Shown: piece by piece, positions 57,269-64,000 of the stretch | How positions within the stretch are numbered: the first letter of the stretch is position 1 | Layout of the letters: each line of letters starts with the position of its first letter | NCBI RefSeq assembly: GCF_016583835.1 | Contig: NZ_NRRW01000011.1 | Span: 24,720 to 88,719, forward strand | Source of the DNA: Thiococcus pfennigii | Lineage (GTDB): Bacteria; Pseudomonadota; Gammaproteobacteria; Chromatiales; Chromatiaceae | DNA: 64,000 bases | Direction of reading: 5' to 3' | Notes under the pieces: model-generated | What the model saw: the letters and a program-made list of their open reading frames with translations, nothing else | Database searches by the model: none | What the model was told of the DNA's origin: nothing | Translations under genes and position numbers: made by a program

Positions 57269-59058
57269 TCGTCAAGCTCCTCTTCCTCGCCGCCTCGCTG
57301 AGCCCGGCCGCGACCCTGCTCGTCTGGGACGGCGCCCTCGCCTGGCCGCTCTTCGGCGACGTCACGCTCCTGTTCGACCTCGCGCCGCTGTCGGCCTTCT
57401 TCCTGCTGCTGGTCGCGCTCGGCGCCCCGCTCGCCGCGATCCCGATGCTGCGCGACGACGCCGAGTGGCCGACCTACGCCCTCTACGCCCTGCTGCTCGT
57501 CGGCATGCAGGTGCTGCTCCTCGCCGGGGACTTCATCGGCCTCTTCGTCGGCTGGGAGATCATGACCTGGAGCAGCTATCTTCTCCTGTTGCGCTCGCCG
57601 CGCACGACGCTCGCGACGGCCCAATCCTACATCCTGCTGAACCTGCTCTCGGCCTTCGCCCTGCTCGGCGGGATCCTGGTCTACTACAGCCTGACCGGGG
57701 GCTTCGCGATCCAGGCCGTCGCCGATCTGGGGCCCTGGCAGGGCCTCGCGCTGATCGGGCCACTCGCCCTCGCCTTCCTGATCAAGGTCGGCACCGTGCC
57801 GCTGCACCTCTGGGTGCCGTGCAGCTACGACGAGGCACCCGACACCTTCAGCGCGGTCCTCTCGGCGCTCCTCTCGAAGATGGGCATCTACGGCCTGATC
57901 CTGCTCCTGACCCTGCTCCCCGGCGGGCTCGCCGGGGGGCTCTCCGGGGGACTCGGGGGCCTCTACGGCCACCTGCTCGACGGCCCGGCGGCCGGCTACG
58001 TGCTCGGCTGGATCGGCGTCATCACCTCGATCGTCGCGACCTTCAAGGCGATCGCGCAGGAGGACATGAAGCGCCTGTTGGCCTACTCATCGATCGCCCA
58101 GGTCGGCTACATCACCACGGCGATCGGCGTCGGCAGCTCGCTCGCGATCGGCGGCGCCCTGTTCCACGCGCTGGTCCACACGCTGATCAAGCTGCTGCTC
58201 TTCACGACCATCGCCGGCATCGTCCTGCGCACCGGGCTGCGCTCGTTCAAGGACCTCGGCCGGCTCATCTACCGGATGCCGATCTCCTTCTTCGGCGTCC
58301 TGATCGGCATCATCGGCCTGGCCGGGATGCCGCCGCTGCCGGGCTTCGCGTCCAAGTACCTGATCTTCGTCTCGCTGATCGACGCCCGCTGGCTGCTGCT
58401 GCTCGCGGCCATGATCCTCTCGAGCACGGCGGCCTTCCTCTACTGCTACCGGCTGATCTATGCGCCCTTCCTCGGCCACGCCAACTCGCCGCAGGCGCGC
58501 ACCGCGACCGAGGCGCCCTGGCAGTACCTGGTCCCGGAGGTCGTCTTGATGGGCCTGCTGGTCGCCCTCGGCCTCTTCCCGGGTCTGGGCGTGCGGCTGT
58601 TCGTCGACCCGGTGCTGACCGCGCTCGGCCTGACCCCGCTCGGCAGCCCGTCCTGGGGCGAGCTCGCGACGCCCTACGGCGGCTATGACGGGGTCGTCGT
58701 GATGGCGGTGTTCGGCGGGGCCTTCGTCGTCGTGACCTCGCTCTTCTTCCTGCTGCGCGGGCGGATGCGCCAGGCGGCGAGCCCTTATGACCTGAGCTAC
58801 GCCGGCGAGGTCCCGGACGAGACCACGCCGCTGCACTATGGCGCCGGCATGGGCCGCGAGCTGCGCCGCATCCCGCTGGTCGCCTGGATCCTCGGCCACA
58901 GCACGCAGGGCCTCTACGCCGGCCTGGTGCGCCAGACCCAAGCCGCGGCCGGGCTCCTCGCCGGGCTCTACTCGGGCCGCCCGCAGGTCTGGATCCTGCT
59001 CGCGGTGCTCGTCTTCGCCGCCGCCCTGACGGTCCAGCTCCTGGCTGGGGGGATCTGA
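57259..59058 (+). CDS. Second MrpD/NuoL-like ion pump subunit (MbxH'-like)
   Basis: 599 residues, ~16 helices. GLFVGWEIMTWSSYLLLL contains the pump Glu, LAFLIKVGTVPLHLWVPCSYDEAP the first Lys, and LSALLSKMGIYGLILLLTLL the second. MKRLLAYSSIAQVGYITTAIG is the later conserved segment. A Gly-rich loop (GGLAGGLSGGLGGLYGH) is unusual. It has a C-terminal extension like NuoL but shorter. Two pump subunits of this type are a mark of MBX-type complexes. Confidence 0.9.
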   Translation: MTALVKLLFLAASLSPAATLLVWDGALAWPLFGDVTLLFDLAPLSAFFLLLVALGAPLAAIPMLRDDAEWPTYALYALLLVGMQVLLLAGDFIGLFVGWEIMTWSSYLLLLRSPRTTLATAQSYILLNLLSAFALLGGILVYYSLTGGFAIQAVADLGPWQGLALIGPLALAFLIKVGTVPLHLWVPCSYDEAPDTFSAVLSALLSKMGIYGLILLLTLLPGGLAGGLSGGLGGLYGHLLDGPAAGYVLGWIGVITSIVATFKAIAQEDMKRLLAYSSIAQVGYITTAIGVGSSLAIGGALFHALVHTLIKLLLFTTIAGIVLRTGLRSFKDLGRLIYRMPISFFGVLIGIIGLAGMPPLPGFASKYLIFVSLIDARWLLLLAAMILSSTAAFLYCYRLIYAPFLGHANSPQARTATEAPWQYLVPEVVLMGLLVALGLFPGLGVRLFVDPVLTALGLTPLGSPSWGELATPYGGYDGVVVMAVFGGAFVVVTSLFFLLRGRMRQAASPYDLSYAGEVPDETTPLHYGAGMGRELRRIPLVAWILGHSTQGLYAGLVRQTQAAAGLLAGLYSGRPQVWILLAVLVFAAALTVQLLAGGI

Positions 59059-59960
59059 TGCACTACCTCCTCGACATCCCGGCGATGATCGCCACCAGCT
59101 ACGTGCTGGGCTTCCTCTTCTACGGCTTCTACCGCCAGTACAACGCGCGCATCCAGCGCCGCTGGGGGCCGTCGATCTTCCAGAACCTCTACGACAACCT
59201 GAAGTTCCTATTCAAGTCCGAGACCCTGAGCCACGGGCCCATGTTCTTCTTCGGGCCGATGATCATCGTCTCGGGGGCCGTGACGACCGTCCTCTTCATC
59301 CCGTTCCTCAAGGACTCGATCTGGCTCCAGGGCTTCTCGCAGCACGGCAACCTGATCCTGATCATCTACCTGTTCGTCCTCGGGCCGCTCGGCAACGCGC
59401 TGGCGGTCGGCTCAAGCGGCAACCCGTTCGGCGTCATGGGCGTGACCCGCGGCCTGACCCGGCTGATGGGCCTCGAGGTGCCCTTCTTCCTCGGTCTGGC
59501 CCTGGTCATGCTCCAGTACGAGACCGTCTCGGTGCACGCGATCATGGCCGCCCAGAGCAGCATCGGCGAGTGGACCCTGGTCACCAACCCGATCGCCTTC
59601 CTGGTCATCCTGCTGCCCTTCATCGCGAGCATGAACGCCGCGCCCTTCGACGTCGTCGGTGCGCCGCAGGAGGTCTACGCGGGGCCGCGGGTCGAGTTCG
59701 GCGGGCGCTTCCTCGGCGTCCTGATGACGCAGAACATGATGCTCTCGGTCGGCAAGCTCGTGCTGCTGGTCGATCTCTTCCTCGGCGGGGCGACCAACCT
59801 CTTCATCCTGATTGCCAAGGCCTTCGCGCTCTTCCTGCTCATCACCTCGATCAGCGCGGTCTTCCCGCGCCTGAAGACCGAGCAGGCCGTCGACTTCTTC
59901 TGGAAGGTGCCGCTCGGCCTCGGGGTCGTCGGCGTCGTCGCCACCGTCTGGCTGCAATAG
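59058..59960 (+). CDS. NuoH/MbxM-like membrane subunit
   Basis: 300 residues, eight or so helices. GFYRQYNARIQRRWGPSIFQNLYDNLKFLFKSE is the NuoH amphipathic quinone-site segment (R-x-Q-x-R-x-GP). FIASMNAAPFDVVGAPQEVYAGPRVEFGG is the conserved E-rich loop. It links the membrane pumps to the soluble arm. It starts with TGATG coupling. Confidence 0.92.
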   Translation: MHYLLDIPAMIATSYVLGFLFYGFYRQYNARIQRRWGPSIFQNLYDNLKFLFKSETLSHGPMFFFGPMIIVSGAVTTVLFIPFLKDSIWLQGFSQHGNLILIIYLFVLGPLGNALAVGSSGNPFGVMGVTRGLTRLMGLEVPFFLGLALVMLQYETVSVHAIMAAQSSIGEWTLVTNPIAFLVILLPFIASMNAAPFDVVGAPQEVYAGPRVEFGGRFLGVLMTQNMMLSVGKLVLLVDLFLGGATNLFILIAKAFALFLLITSISAVFPRLKTEQAVDFFWKVPLGLGVVGVVATVWLQ

Positions 59961-59968
59961 GGGGCATC

Positions 59969-60601
59969 ATGTATCGCCACAGTCATTGCGAAGGGTTCCA
60001 GCAGGACCCGACGGCCCAGGAGCTCGGGCTCGCGGGACCCGAGGGCGGGCTCGGGCCACTCGAGCAGCTCGTCGCCTGGATGCGCAAGCGCAGCCTCTTC
60101 GTGCTCGCCTTCGGCACCGGCTGCGGGGCGATCGAGATGCGCCCGCTGATGACGAGCCGCTTCGACGCCGAGCGCTTCGGCATCGTCAACGCGGCGACGC
60201 CGCGCCAGGCCGACGTCCTGGTCATCAGCGGCTACCTCGCGATCAAGACCCTCAAGCGGGTCATCCGCAGCTACGAGCAGATGCAGGAGCCCAAATACGT
60301 CATCGCGCTCGGCAGCTGCACGATCAACGGCGGCATGTACTGGGACTCCTACAACACGGTCAAGCAGGTCCACCGCTACCTGCCGGTCGACATGTACATC
60401 AACGGCTGCATGCCGCGCCCCGAGGCCCTGATCGAGGGCTTCGTCGCCCTCCAGGGGCGGATCGCGCGTGGCGAGCCGGGCGGCTATCAGCGCTATCGCG
60501 AACGGATCGATTGGTACAAGGCCAACCAGCGCCGCGTGCTGGGCGACAACATGCTCCCCGACTACACCTACGACTGGTACCACGCCGGAGGCATCGCCTG
60601 A
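59969..60601 (+). CDS. NuoB/MbxJ-like iron-sulfur subunit with three cysteines
   Basis: 210 residues. The proximal [4Fe-4S] cluster of NuoB is bound by four cysteines, two of them adjacent (CC). Here the first motif is VLAFGTGCGAIEMRP: Cys52 is present and the next position is Gly53. The other two, Cys117 in ALGSCTINGGMY and Cys147 in INGCMPRPEAL, are kept, so only three family ligands remain. RFGIVNAATPRQADVLVISG is the usual core. As I recall, the archaeal MBS has a site-differentiated cluster here, proposed as the sulfane-reducing site; this protein fits that. Confidence 0.9.
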   Translation: MYRHSHCEGFQQDPTAQELGLAGPEGGLGPLEQLVAWMRKRSLFVLAFGTGCGAIEMRPLMTSRFDAERFGIVNAATPRQADVLVISGYLAIKTLKRVIRSYEQMQEPKYVIALGSCTINGGMYWDSYNTVKQVHRYLPVDMYINGCMPRPEALIEGFVALQGRIARGEPGGYQRYRERIDWYKANQRRVLGDNMLPDYTYDWYHAGGIA

Positions 60602-61212
60602 TGCTCGATGCGCTGCTTCCGCGGCTGCATGGCTTCGAGATCCTCGACCCCGTGCAGCGACGCCCCGACCTCGCCTTCCTGCGCGTGCCGAAGGGGGAGC
60701 TCTTCTCCTTGCTCGGGCTGCTGCGCCAGCAGCACGGCTTCGTCACGCTTCAGACGATCGGCTGCACCGACTGGATCGAGGACGGGGTCTTCTGCCTCAC
60801 CTACCTGCTCGAGGGCGCCGCACGCGAGCGTTGCCTCGGTGTGCAGACCTGGATCGGGCGCGACGGCGAGGGCCTCGCGACCGCGATCCCGCTCTGGTCG
60901 CAGGCCGAGATCTTCGAGCGCGAGCTGCACGAGATGTACGGCATCCCGTTCGACGGCCACCCGAGCCTCGGCGACTTCATGCTCGAGGGCTGGACCGACA
61001 CGCCGCCGATGCGCCGCGAGTTCGACACGCTGAAGTTCGTCGAGGAGACCTTCGTGATGCGCGAGGGACGCGACGACAACCTCGACGTCCGCGACGAGAT
61101 CCGCAAGCGCAAGGAGGCCAGGAAGGCCGCCGAGGCGCAGGCCAAGGCCCAAGCCAACGCGGAAGCCCAACCCGAGACCCAGACGCCGCCGGGCGCCGGG
61201 GACACGCGATGA
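60601..61212 (+). CDS. NuoC/MbxK-like subunit
   Basis: 203 residues. VFCLTYLLEGAARERCLGVQTWI and the signature WSQAEIFERELHEMYGIPFDGHP (ERE-x-x-D/E-x-(Y/F)GI) identify the 30-kDa complex I subunit. A charged C-terminal tail (IRKRKEARKAAEAQAKAQ) is additional. Coupled by TGATG upstream and ATGA downstream. Confidence 0.92.
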   Translation: MLDALLPRLHGFEILDPVQRRPDLAFLRVPKGELFSLLGLLRQQHGFVTLQTIGCTDWIEDGVFCLTYLLEGAARERCLGVQTWIGRDGEGLATAIPLWSQAEIFERELHEMYGIPFDGHPSLGDFMLEGWTDTPPMRREFDTLKFVEETFVMREGRDDNLDVRDEIRKRKEARKAAEAQAKAQANAEAQPETQTPPGAGDTR

Positions 61213-62312
61213 CCGACACGATCAAGATCTTCCACGGCCCCCAGCACCCGGGGGTCACGGGCAACATGAGCATGGAGCTCGACCTCGACGGCGAGACGAT
61301 CGTCGCGGCCAAGACCCATGTCGGCTACCTGCACCGCGGCTTCGAGAAGCTGATCGAGCGGCGCACCGTCATCCAGGCCTTCACGATCGTCTGCCGGATC
61401 TGCGTCCCCGAACCGGACCCGAACGAGGAGAACTTCGCCCGCGGCGTCGAGGAGCTCCTCGGCCTGGGGATCAGCGAGCGGGCCAAGTACATCCGCGTCA
61501 TGGTCCTGGAGCTCGCCCGGCTCCAGGCCCACTACCTGTGGCTTGCCGGCCAGGGCGGGTCCATCGGCCACGGCGTCGTGCCCCAGTGGGCCGTCGGCGA
61601 GCGCGACTACATCCTCGACCTCTTCGAGGAGCTGACCGGCGGGCGCGTCTACCACATGTACATCTACCCCGGCGGGGTCAAGCGCGACCCCCCCGAGGGC
61701 TTCCTCGATCGGCTGCGCGACCTCGTCGACGATCTGGAGCGGCGCCTGCCCGAGTACGATCGGATCTTCTTCGACAACACCGCGGTCAAGAAGCGCCTCC
61801 AGGGCGTCGGCGTGGTCGACCCCGACGAGGCCCTGCGCCACGGCTACGCCGGGCCGGTCATCCGCGCCTGCGGCCTCCCCCGCGACGTGCGCCGCGACGC
61901 CCCCTACCTGGTCTATGACCAGCTCGAGTTCGACATCCCGACCGAGACCGCCGGCGATGCCTACGCCCGCGCCCTGGTGCGGCGCGCCGAGATGTACCAG
62001 AGCCTGCGCATCCTGCGCCAGGTCGCCGAGCGGATGCCGGCCGACGGCCCCATCCAGTGCAAGCTGCCGCCGCACCGCAAGCTCAAGCTGCCGAAGGCCG
62101 AGACCTATGTCCAGAGCGAATCGGCGCGCGGCGCCTTCGCCTACTTCATGGCCGGCGACGGCAGCGAACGGCTGCGCCGCCTGCAGGTGCGCGGACCCTC
62201 GCTCGTGCACGCCTTCACGCTGCTCGAACCCTTGCTCCAGGGCGCCCAGCTCGCCGACGTCGCCCTCATCATGACCTCGCTCGGGATCTGCCCGCCGGAG
62301 ATCGAGCGCTGA
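61209..62312 (+). CDS. NuoD/MbxL-like large subunit lacking the Ni-Fe C-terminal motif
   Basis: 367 residues. GPQHPGVTGNMSMELDLDGE, THVGYLHRGFEKLIE and RAKYIRVMVLELARLQAHYLWL are the family signatures. The N-terminal TIVCRICVPEP gives a CxxC (Cys62, Cys65) comparable to the L1 motif of hydrogenases. The C-terminus ends SLGICPPEIER, where hydrogenases have DPCxxC; only one Cys is there. It therefore cannot hold a normal Ni-Fe centre. This half-set of motifs is what I recall for archaeal MbxL. Confidence 0.9.
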   Translation: MTDTIKIFHGPQHPGVTGNMSMELDLDGETIVAAKTHVGYLHRGFEKLIERRTVIQAFTIVCRICVPEPDPNEENFARGVEELLGLGISERAKYIRVMVLELARLQAHYLWLAGQGGSIGHGVVPQWAVGERDYILDLFEELTGGRVYHMYIYPGGVKRDPPEGFLDRLRDLVDDLERRLPEYDRIFFDNTAVKKRLQGVGVVDPDEALRHGYAGPVIRACGLPRDVRRDAPYLVYDQLEFDIPTETAGDAYARALVRRAEMYQSLRILRQVAERMPADGPIQCKLPPHRKLKLPKAETYVQSESARGAFAYFMAGDGSERLRRLQVRGPSLVHAFTLLEPLLQGAQLADVALIMTSLGICPPEIER

Positions 62313-62641
62313 TGTCGCACAGCGACAACCCACGGCCTTCCGAACGCGTAGGGTCCGCTGCGCGGACCTTTCGCGATGGAGCTCGCCAGCGGCCACTAGC
62401 AACGGTCCGTACAACGGACCCTAAGGAACGGCTCGGAAACAACCGACACGAGCGCGCGGACGATAAGAAACTACGAAATACACGAAACACGCGAAAAACA
62501 GCACGTGCTCCGCTGTCTATTCCACCTTTTCGCGTGTTTCGGTCTTTCGTAGTTCCAAGAAGTCCATCGCAGGAGGTCCGCGCAGCGGACCCTACGGCTC
62601 CCCGCGCGCCGCGACCACCCACTTTCCCTGAGGACATCGCC
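62313..62641. repeat. Composite inverted-repeat insertion in the operon
   Basis: A perfect 22-bp inverted pair, GTAGGGTCCGCTGCGCGGAC at 62348 and its inverse ending at 62595, encloses 248 bp. Inside is a second inverted pair, ACTACGAAATACACGAAACA near 62470 and TGTTTCGGTCTTTCGTAGT near 62535, a common dispersed repeat. No gene. It separates the NuoD-like and NuoI-like genes, which would normally be adjacent. Confidence 0.8.
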
Positions 62642-63034
62642 ATGACCTGGAGCCTCGACATCAAAGGCATCATCGGCCCCTTCAGCGCGCTGAAGTTCAG
62701 CGTCCGCCCGCCGCACACGATCGACTACCCGCGCGAAAAGCGCCAGGCCGTGACCGGCTACCGCGGCTTCCACGTCAACGACCTCGCGACCTGCGTCGGC
62801 TGCGGCAACTGCCAAGACATTTGCATGAACGAGGCCATCGACATGGTCAAGGCCCTCGGCGAGATCAACCGCAAGAACGCGAGCGGCCTGGTCCCGCGGA
62901 TCGACTACGGCCGCTGCTGCTGGTGCGGCCTGTGCGTCGACGTCTGCGGCCCAGACTCGCTGCGCTTGGAGGCGGACTGCATCTACGCGAGCCCGGATGC
63001 CGACAGCTTTCTCTACATGCCGAAGGCCAAGTGA
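62642..63034 (+). CDS. NuoI/MbxN-like 2x[4Fe-4S] ferredoxin subunit
   Basis: 130 residues. Cluster motifs are CVGCGNCQDIC (residues 51-61) and CCWCGLCVDVC (92-102, ligands Cys92, 95, 98 and 102). The Pro that usually follows the last Cys is missing in both (CMNEA, CGPDS). It passes electrons between a soluble donor and the NuoB-like subunit. A GAGGA site precedes the ATG. Confidence 0.92.
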   Translation: MTWSLDIKGIIGPFSALKFSVRPPHTIDYPREKRQAVTGYRGFHVNDLATCVGCGNCQDICMNEAIDMVKALGEINRKNASGLVPRIDYGRCCWCGLCVDVCGPDSLRLEADCIYASPDADSFLYMPKAK

Positions 63035-63284
63035 CGGCGCGAGCGAACCGGCGGACCGGCCCGTCGCGTTAGGCGACCATCGGCACGGCCGTAGGTCGGG
63101 TTAGCCCCTCAGGGCGTAACCCGACGGTCGGCAATGCGGCGCCCAGCGAGGCTGCTGTCGGGTTACGGCGCGCACGGGCCTGTCCTTGGTTTAGCAAGCG
63201 CCGTGCTGGCGCGCCTAACCCGACCTACGGCTACTCGCGAAGCCGAGGCTTCGCGACCCGCCATAAAGACTCAGGGATAAACCG
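63035..63284. repeat. GTCGGGTTA-type dispersed repeat before mrpE
   Basis: GTAGGTCGGGTTAGCCCC, GGCGTAACCCGAC, GTCGGGTTACGGCG and GCCTAACCCGACCTACGG form nested inverted pairs at 63085-63240. Nearly the same as 25590-25720. No gene. Confidence 0.8.
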
Positions 63285-63755
63285 ATGCAACGACTCCAGT
63301 GGGGCTTCGTCCTCTTCCTCATCTGGCTCGGCCTGACCGGCTCGGCCGACATCCAGGAGCTCATGGCCGGCGCCGCGATCGCCGCCGCCGTCGTCTGGCT
63401 GGCCATCCCGGGCGGCAATCGAGCGGGCGAGCGGCCCTGGAGCCTCCCCCGGCTCATCGCCTATGTGCCGATCTTCCTCAAGAACCTGATCCTCGCGAAC
63501 CTGGACGTCGCGCGGCGCGTGCTCGACCCGCGCCTGCCGATCAACCCCGGCATCGTCCGGATCCGCACCGACCTGACCGCACCCTACCAGCGCCTGATCC
63601 TCGCCAACAGCATCACGCTGACGCCCGGCACGATCACGCTGGAGATGGACGGCCAGGACATGTACATCCACTGGCTCGACGTCCAGGACGCCGATCCGCA
63701 ACGCGCCGGCGCGGCGATCAAGACCGACATGGAGGCGGCGATCGCGCGGATCTAA
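63285..63755 (+). CDS. mrpE: MrpE/MbxA-like antiporter subunit
   Basis: 156 residues. Two N-terminal helices, then LIAYVPIFLKNLILANLDVARRVL, IVRIRTDLTAPYQRLILANSITLTPGTI and DMYIHWLDV, which are the MrpE signatures. In archaeal mbx clusters this gene comes first; here it is last, separated by a repeat. Probably still the same complex. Confidence 0.92.
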   Translation: MQRLQWGFVLFLIWLGLTGSADIQELMAGAAIAAAVVWLAIPGGNRAGERPWSLPRLIAYVPIFLKNLILANLDVARRVLDPRLPINPGIVRIRTDLTAPYQRLILANSITLTPGTITLEMDGQDMYIHWLDVQDADPQRAGAAIKTDMEAAIARI

Positions 63756-64000
63756 GCGGGCGCGAGGTCGGCCGTGCGGACGCCAGGTCGCCCGCAAGGG
63801 GGCTGCTACATTCGCTCGGGCCGTGGGAGCCCGCTTGCGGGCGACCGAGCGCGGACCGCGGTCCGGTAGATCACTAGTGCAGCACTTCAGAAATCCCGAG
63901 GCTGTTCGTTGTCGTTGTCCTGATCCTAGTCCGATCGTCGATTACGACAACGACAACGATAGTCGTTGGAGGTGGTCTCGGAACATCCGCACTGCTGTAC
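63756..64000. repeat. Two hairpin repeats at the window end
   Basis: GGTCGCCCGCAAG (63786-63798) is inverted at 63834-63846, and CGTTGTCGTTGTC (63907-63919) at 63946-63958. Both are of dispersed-repeat type. No gene is seen. Confidence 0.7.

Noticed and set aside
53672..63755. The operon as canonical complex I, a plain Mrp antiporter or a group 4 Ni-Fe hydrogenase
   Set aside because: NADH module genes are absent, soluble-arm genes are present, and the C-terminal Ni-Fe CxxC is missing. An MBX-type assignment explains all three.

Overview
The window is high-GC gammaproteobacterial chromosome. Its core gene orders are yceD-rpmF-plsX-fabHDG-acpP-fabF-pabC-mltG-tmk-holB-pilZ-tatD, priA/mutL-miaA-hfq-hflX-hflKC-DUF2065-hisZ-purA and yafS-rnhA. 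Together with the density of GTCGGGTTA-type dispersed repeats they suggest Chromatiales, probably a purple sulfur bacterium of the Chromatiaceae. That taxonomic call is inference.

Layout. 0.1-9.9 kb: small accessory genes (DUF2442, a frameshifted nucleotidyltransferase, Uma2, HIT, an SF2 helicase with a nuclease-like N-terminus, two unrecognised membrane proteins, higBA), then an isochorismatase-like protein, a rhodanese and pcm. 9.9-10.8 kb: repeats. 10.8-37.9 kb: a long run of minus-strand housekeeping genes for fatty acid synthesis, cell wall, DNA replication and repair, purine and histidine synthesis, HflKC and Hfq. 38.0-40.2 kb: HNH nuclease, fructosamine kinase, SixA. 40.2-53.6 kb: an accessory zone. 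53.7-63.8 kb: a 13-gene membrane redox complex.

The accessory zone is best read as a degraded chromosomal integron cassette array. Six sites have the attC layout (RYYYAAC ... GTTRRRY around an imperfect inverted repeat), and a weaker half-like site lies at its left edge. The cassettes carry two toxin-antitoxin pairs, a two-gene winged-helix + HNH-like unit and small unknown proteins. No integron integrase is present. The array has been invaded by an IS91-type element (tyrosine recombinase plus HUH transposase). That transposase is itself interrupted by a 132-bp MITE-like element whose removal restores its reading frame. Duplicated REP-associated (RAYT) transposase remnants and REP-like hairpins lie further along. 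A separate 351-bp MITE-like element with 13-bp inverted ends and 9-bp target duplications occurs twice, at 7.7 and 42.0 kb, in opposite orientation.

The most interesting system is the 53.7-63.8 kb operon. It encodes Mrp antiporter subunits F, G, DUF4040, B, C and D, a second NuoL/MrpD-type pump, complex-I-like NuoH, B, C, D and I subunits, and MrpE at the end. This gene set is that of the archaeal MBX/MBS sulfane reductase. The NuoB-like subunit has only three of the four usual cluster cysteines. The NuoD-like subunit keeps an N-terminal CxxC and lacks the C-terminal CxxC of hydrogenases. It is therefore neither a standard complex I, nor a hydrogenase, nor a plain Mrp antiporter. Dispersed repeats have inserted at three of its gene junctions without breaking an ORF.
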